Shown: positions 60,766-64,000 of the stretch, piece after piece
Layout of the letters: each line of letters starts with the position of its first letter
Position numbering within the stretch: position 1 is the first letter of the stretch
From: S015-6 sp964384945
GTDB lineage: Bacteria; Desulfobacterota; DSWW01
Reading direction: 5' to 3'
Assembly: GCA_964384945.1 (NCBI GenBank)
Contig: CAYLMK010000008.1
Span: forward strand, 1-64,000
Length of the DNA: 64,000 bases
Notes under the pieces: generated by a model
Database searches by the model: none
What the model saw: only the letters and a program-made list of their open reading frames with translations
What the model was told of the DNA's origin: nothing
Translations under genes and position numbers: made by a program

Positions 60766-62711
60766 AGCGCGGGGCTTCCACCGTCTCCTCGATCCTGCTG
60801 CTTGCCGGCTCGCTGCTGCTCAGTCTTGGGGCCGACATCGGCAGAAGCCTGCCGGGCTTCTATGCCGGCTTCGCGCTCGCCTCTTGCGGCTATCTCGGGC
60901 TTCTCGCCTGGGGACTGCCTTCCCGCGGCAGGGGGTGGGTCCCGTGTTTCCTCCTGCTGGCGGCTTGCCCGCGGCTTTTCGCCCTGAACATCGAGCCTTC
61001 GGATGACGTTCCCCGCTACATCTGGGAGGGGCGGATCCTGCTGGAAGGGTACAACCCCTTCGCCGTTCCGCCGGACGACCCGCGGCTGGTTTCCTTGCGG
61101 GACGAGGTCTATCCCCTCATCAACCACAAAGACATGCCGGCCATTTACCCTCCCCTGGCCCAGTACGTGTTCATGCTTCTGTCCGCCCTCACCCGCCGGG
61201 TCGAGGACTGCCGCCTGTTCCTCCTCCTCGTCGAGTGCGTCGCGATCGCCTGCATGTTCCAATGGGTGAAGACCCTCGGCCTGCCGCGCGACCGGGTGAT
61301 TGTTTACGCCCTCAATCCGCTCGCCGTGGTCGGCATCGCCGGGCACGGCCATCTCGATTCCCTCCAGGTTCTGCTCCTCGTCCGGGCCCTCACCTGTCAT
61401 GCGCGCCGCCGGGAAGGGGCGGCCATGGTCCTTGCGACGCTCGCCGGCCTGGTCAAGTTCCTGGCCTTCTTCGCCTTGCCCTTCTTCGTGAACCGCAAGA
61501 CGCTCAAGTACCTGCCCCTGTGCCTCGGCATCGTGCTGGCCGCCTATGGGCCTTTCTTCCTCCTCGAGGGGGGGTTCTCGTTCGGAAATCTCGGCCACTA
61601 TCTGGGACACTTCGAGTACTATTCGCTCACATACGCGCCCCTGCGCGGGGCGTTCGGCACGGCCGGCGCCCACGCGGTGACCGCCGCCGTGTTGCTTGCC
61701 GCGATGGCCCTGCTGTGGCTCACGCGGACGCGTCCCGAGTCCGCTGTTCCGCCCTTTCTGCTTCTGGTCACCCTGATGAACACCACCGTACACTACTGGT
61801 ACCTGATCCCGGTCCTGGCGCTTGCCGTTGTCTGGAGGTCCCGGGCCCTGGTGGCCCTGACCCTCCTCTTTGCTCCCTACTTCTGGGTTCTCAAAGGGCT
61901 TTCGCTCGAGGGCGTTTTTCTCGGGGCCTGGTGGCAGCCGGCCGCAACGTACGCGCCCTATCTGGGCCTGCTCTGGCTGGAGATGAGCGGCCGGTGGCCG
62001 GTGCGCGGGCCGCAGCCAGCCTCGGTCGGGGTGGTGGTTCCTGTGCTGAACGATGCGGCGCCTCTGGGCCGTCTTCTGGAATCCCTGGATGCGGCGGGTG
62101 TCCCGCGATACCGGGTCGTCGTGGCGGACGGCGGGAGCCGGGACCGGAGCCGGGAGGCGGCCGAGAGGTGGGGCGCCCGGGTGGTGGAGTGCCCCCGCCC
62201 CGGTCGGGGGGGCCAGATCGCGGAGGGCGCGAGGCACCTGGATACGGAAGTGGTCCTGATCCTGCACGCCGACAACCGGGTGCCGCAAGACCTGCTCCCG
62301 GCCCTCTGCCGGGCGGCCGCCGCCTATCCGGACGCGCCCGGAGGCGCCTTCCGGCTGCGATACGAGGCGGCCGGGTGGAAGATGCGGATGGTGGCCGTTG
62401 CAGGCAACGCGAAAACCGCGTTCTTCGGTCTGAGCTTCGGGGACCAGGGGCAGTGGTTCCGGCGCGGGCGGATCGAGGTGCCCGCGATCCCGCTCATGGA
62501 GGATGTGGAGACGGCCGTCAGGATGAACGACGCCGGCATTCCGGTCTGGACACCGGCCACGATCGAGGTCTCCGCGAGACGGTACAGCCGCCGGGGCACG
62601 CTTCCGGTCCTCTTCTCGGTCGTCCGCAGGGTGGTCGGCTATCTCGCCCGCCGCCGCTGGGCCGACCGGGTCCCGGAGACGTGCGGCCTGTACGAGGACT
62701 ACTACCGCTGA
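60762..62711 (+). CDS. Fusion: polytopic GT87-like glycosyltransferase + GT2 (TIGR04283-like)
   Basis: 649 residues. The N-terminal 415 residues have many membrane helices. An early EPSDDVPRYIWEGRILLEGY contains the acidic D/E motif of lipid-linked-sugar-dependent GT-C enzymes, with NPFAVPPDDP and YPPLAQYVFML as in GT87/PIG-M-like proteins. From about 420 a soluble GT2 domain follows: ASVGVVVPVLNDAAPLGRLL, VVVADGGSRDRS, LILHADNRVP and FGDQGQWFRRG, as in TIGR04283 transferases. It combines a cytosolic nucleotide-sugar enzyme with a membrane lipid-sugar enzyme. Coupled to the upstream polymerase by a 4-base overlap. Confidence 0.8.
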   Translation: MKRGASTVSSILLLAGSLLLSLGADIGRSLPGFYAGFALASCGYLGLLAWGLPSRGRGWVPCFLLLAACPRLFALNIEPSDDVPRYIWEGRILLEGYNPFAVPPDDPRLVSLRDEVYPLINHKDMPAIYPPLAQYVFMLLSALTRRVEDCRLFLLLVECVAIACMFQWVKTLGLPRDRVIVYALNPLAVVGIAGHGHLDSLQVLLLVRALTCHARRREGAAMVLATLAGLVKFLAFFALPFFVNRKTLKYLPLCLGIVLAAYGPFFLLEGGFSFGNLGHYLGHFEYYSLTYAPLRGAFGTAGAHAVTAAVLLAAMALLWLTRTRPESAVPPFLLLVTLMNTTVHYWYLIPVLALAVVWRSRALVALTLLFAPYFWVLKGLSLEGVFLGAWWQPAATYAPYLGLLWLEMSGRWPVRGPQPASVGVVVPVLNDAAPLGRLLESLDAAGVPRYRVVVADGGSRDRSREAAERWGARVVECPRPGRGGQIAEGARHLDTEVVLILHADNRVPQDLLPALCRAAAAYPDAPGGAFRLRYEAAGWKMRMVAVAGNAKTAFFGLSFGDQGQWFRRGRIEVPAIPLMEDVETAVRMNDAGIPVWTPATIEVSARRYSRRGTLPVLFSVVRRVVGYLARRRWADRVPETCGLYEDYYR

Positions 62712-62755
62712 TCCCGAAAGTACTCTTCGTGAGAACGCAGATCTCTTCCCCGAGC

Positions 62756-62801
62756 CTCTCCCGAAAAGACCGGACGATGCGCCCTGTCCGATCCGGGAGA
62801 G
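62756..62801. terminator. Hairpin between convergent genes
   Basis: CTCTCCCG and CGGGAGAG enclose a second pair, CGGAC/GTCCG, giving a two-part stem between the glycosyltransferase stop and the convergent hydrolase stop. No clear U-run on either strand. Confidence 0.45.
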
Positions 62802-62863
62802 CGGAGGGGAGGGCGTCGGAGACGGACGGGGACCTTGAAGAGCGGGTCGTCCTTCCGGGTTGC

Positions 62864-63829
62864 TCAGCCTTCCGGGGGTGTCACCGTGGTTTCTAGGCTG
62901 CCCAGGGCGGGCCGCGGGGCCCGGACGCCCCCCCCGCCGTCAAGGACCGGCCCGCGGCCCTGCGACCTCTGCAGATCCGCGAAGAACCGGCCGATGTCCT
63001 CCGCCAGAGGGGCGTCGTGCATGTACTTGTTCGATTTGCAGGGGAGGAGATCGGCCTGCCGGATCGTCCGGGCCAGGCGGGTCATGGCGTCCTGGGCGTG
63101 CAGCTTGTCGGTGGAGGCATAGGCGATCCGCGTGGGCGTCCGGACCGTGTGCAGATCCGGCCAGACCTCGTAATGCATGAAGGCGCGGCCCGAAAGCTTG
63201 ATGCGAAGGGGATGCGCGGAGAGAATCGTGTTCTGGTAGCGGCTCATCTGTTCGGGCTCTTTGTCGGCATCGACCCGAAAGTGCCGGAAATACCAGACGA
63301 TGAAGTGCTTGACGAGATGGTACGTGTGGGACGGGAGCAGATAGGGTATCCAGCGAAGCGAAAAAGGGACATGGAACTCGCTCGCCGGGCCGACCAGAAA
63401 TGCACCCTTCGCCTTCAGTCGCTCGTGCTTCAATGCCTCGAGCAGGACCGTTGCGCCCAGGGAACTGCCCGAAACGATCGCTTCCTCCAGGTCGATGGGC
63501 AGTTCCGAACAGACGGTGATCAGGTCCTGGGCGAAGCGGTCCATGGAAAAGTCGTCGGGCCGCAGCCGCTTCCTGGCGATCTCGGCCGAGCGCTTCTCTC
63601 GGGTCTCGATGTAGTAGACGGGGTGCTTCCGCGTGAGGGCGTCCAGGAACGGCGCCCAGCCCGCCACGATGGAAACCCACCCCGCCACGAACACGACCGG
63701 ACAGCCTGTCTCATCGGTCTTCGGGTGCCAGGAGACAACGCGCAGACGCACATCCTCGCTTACGGGAATCCTTCGCTCCGAGAAGGAGGCGTGCAGGGCT
63801 GATATAGGGTCCTTGGGTGTTTCCGCCAT
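62864..63829 (-). CDS. Alpha/beta hydrolase, hypothetical
   Basis: 321 residues from ATG 63829; an ATG four codons earlier is equally possible. The strand/loop VVFVAGWVSIVAGW supplies an oxyanion region, and the nucleophile elbow is SGSSLGA with a Ser in GxSxG. ASTDKLHAQD provides the acid and SNKYMHD the His. There is no signal peptide. The N-terminal ETREKRSAEIARKRLRPDDF follows strand 4, as in esterase/thioesterase members. The substrate is unknown. Nothing recognisable lies from 63830 to 64000 except its promoter region. Confidence 0.75.
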   Translation of the reverse strand: MAETPKDPISALHASFSERRIPVSEDVRLRVVSWHPKTDETGCPVVFVAGWVSIVAGWAPFLDALTRKHPVYYIETREKRSAEIARKRLRPDDFSMDRFAQDLITVCSELPIDLEEAIVSGSSLGATVLLEALKHERLKAKGAFLVGPASEFHVPFSLRWIPYLLPSHTYHLVKHFIVWYFRHFRVDADKEPEQMSRYQNTILSAHPLRIKLSGRAFMHYEVWPDLHTVRTPTRIAYASTDKLHAQDAMTRLARTIRQADLLPCKSNKYMHDAPLAEDIGRFFADLQRSQGRGPVLDGGGGVRAPRPALGSLETTVTPPEG

Positions 63830-64000
63830 AATCGCCCCCATGCGGGTGTCGACAAGCGGCCGAATCCCGATCCTCAATCTATTTAAGGCCGAGAACCCAA
63901 GTATAGAAAGGGGGCCATGCGCGGTCAAGCAGGAAAATCCCTCGGTTGCGGGTTCGGGGGTGTAGACCCCCTTCAGGTTCCTGTCCGGAGTTTCCCTTGA

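Noticed and set aside
1..64000. CRISPR arrays, tRNA and rRNA genes
   Set aside because: No regularly spaced short repeats, T-loop/anticodon patterns or rRNA-like sequence were seen on either strand.

Overview
The window is GC-rich bacterial chromosome (about 60 % or more G+C by eye), with strong Shine-Dalgarno sites, diderm envelope genes (lipoproteins, beta-barrels, an RND-type exporter, a PagL-like lipid A deacylase) and a scattered catabolic gene set. The large 571-residue acyl-CoA dehydrogenase, the BKACE enzyme, MopE-type metal-binding repeats and the MMPL/LolA-like/barrel exporter together suggest a Desulfobacterota-like (former Deltaproteobacteria) organism. That placement is inference from protein families; no rRNA or tRNA was found.

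Layout. 1-2.8 kb: 5' part of a multi-PAS signalling protein that runs off the left edge, preceded by the eroded remains of a paralogue. 3-5 kb: small hypothetical genes and a fragment resembling glutamate mutase subunit E. 5.1-8.1 kb: a GH57-family protein, then three minus-strand genes for exported or thioredoxin-like proteins. 8.8-9.2 kb: deleted IS66 transposase. 9.5-14.9 kb: SDR enzyme, a 750-residue barrel-plus-helical protein, a lipoprotein and a haloalkane dehalogenase.

15-23.7 kb is the most interesting region. An azoR-pagL locus (minus strand) is split by about 7.1 kb of inserted DNA. The insert is bounded by two inward-facing IS91-like relics, and a diverged ~255 bp block of the host locus is present at both ends. 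Its cargo is a CocE-type hydrolase, a frameshifted type-B carboxylesterase and a TetR regulator, with a palindromic operator lying inside the promoter between the two divergent hydrolases.

24-35 kb: an HSL-type esterase; a DUF362/EF-hand - BKACE - DUF3237 operon; a third IS91-like relic; alkaline phosphatase; a MopE-type surface protein; small membrane proteins; a degenerate Rieske protein and a lipoprotein serine hydrolase. 36-46.4 kb: a DapA-like aldolase with a structured attenuator-like leader, divergent polysaccharide deacetylase and acyltransferase genes, a three-gene exporter (MMPL pump, LolA-like carrier, outer-membrane barrel) and a metallo-beta-lactamase-fold protein. 46.5-57.4 kb: a giant MscS/MscK-type channel, a histone-deacetylase-family enzyme, an acyl-CoA dehydrogenase facing an IolD-like ThDP enzyme plus aldehyde dehydrogenase, and a RelE-type toxin-antitoxin pair. 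57.5-64 kb: a chimeric gene scar, a Gfo/Idh/MocA oxidoreductase, a processive GT2 glycosyltransferase translationally coupled to an unusual GT87-like/GT2 fusion, and a terminal alpha/beta hydrolase.

Themes: at least six serine-type or alpha/beta hydrolases occur in 64 kb, beside oxidoreductases and CoA enzymes, consistent with use of ester or organic-acid substrates. Envelope biogenesis genes fill much of the rest. Gene decay (PAS, glutamate mutase, IS66, IS91-like, zinc-ribbon/MopE scars) shows a plastic accessory region.
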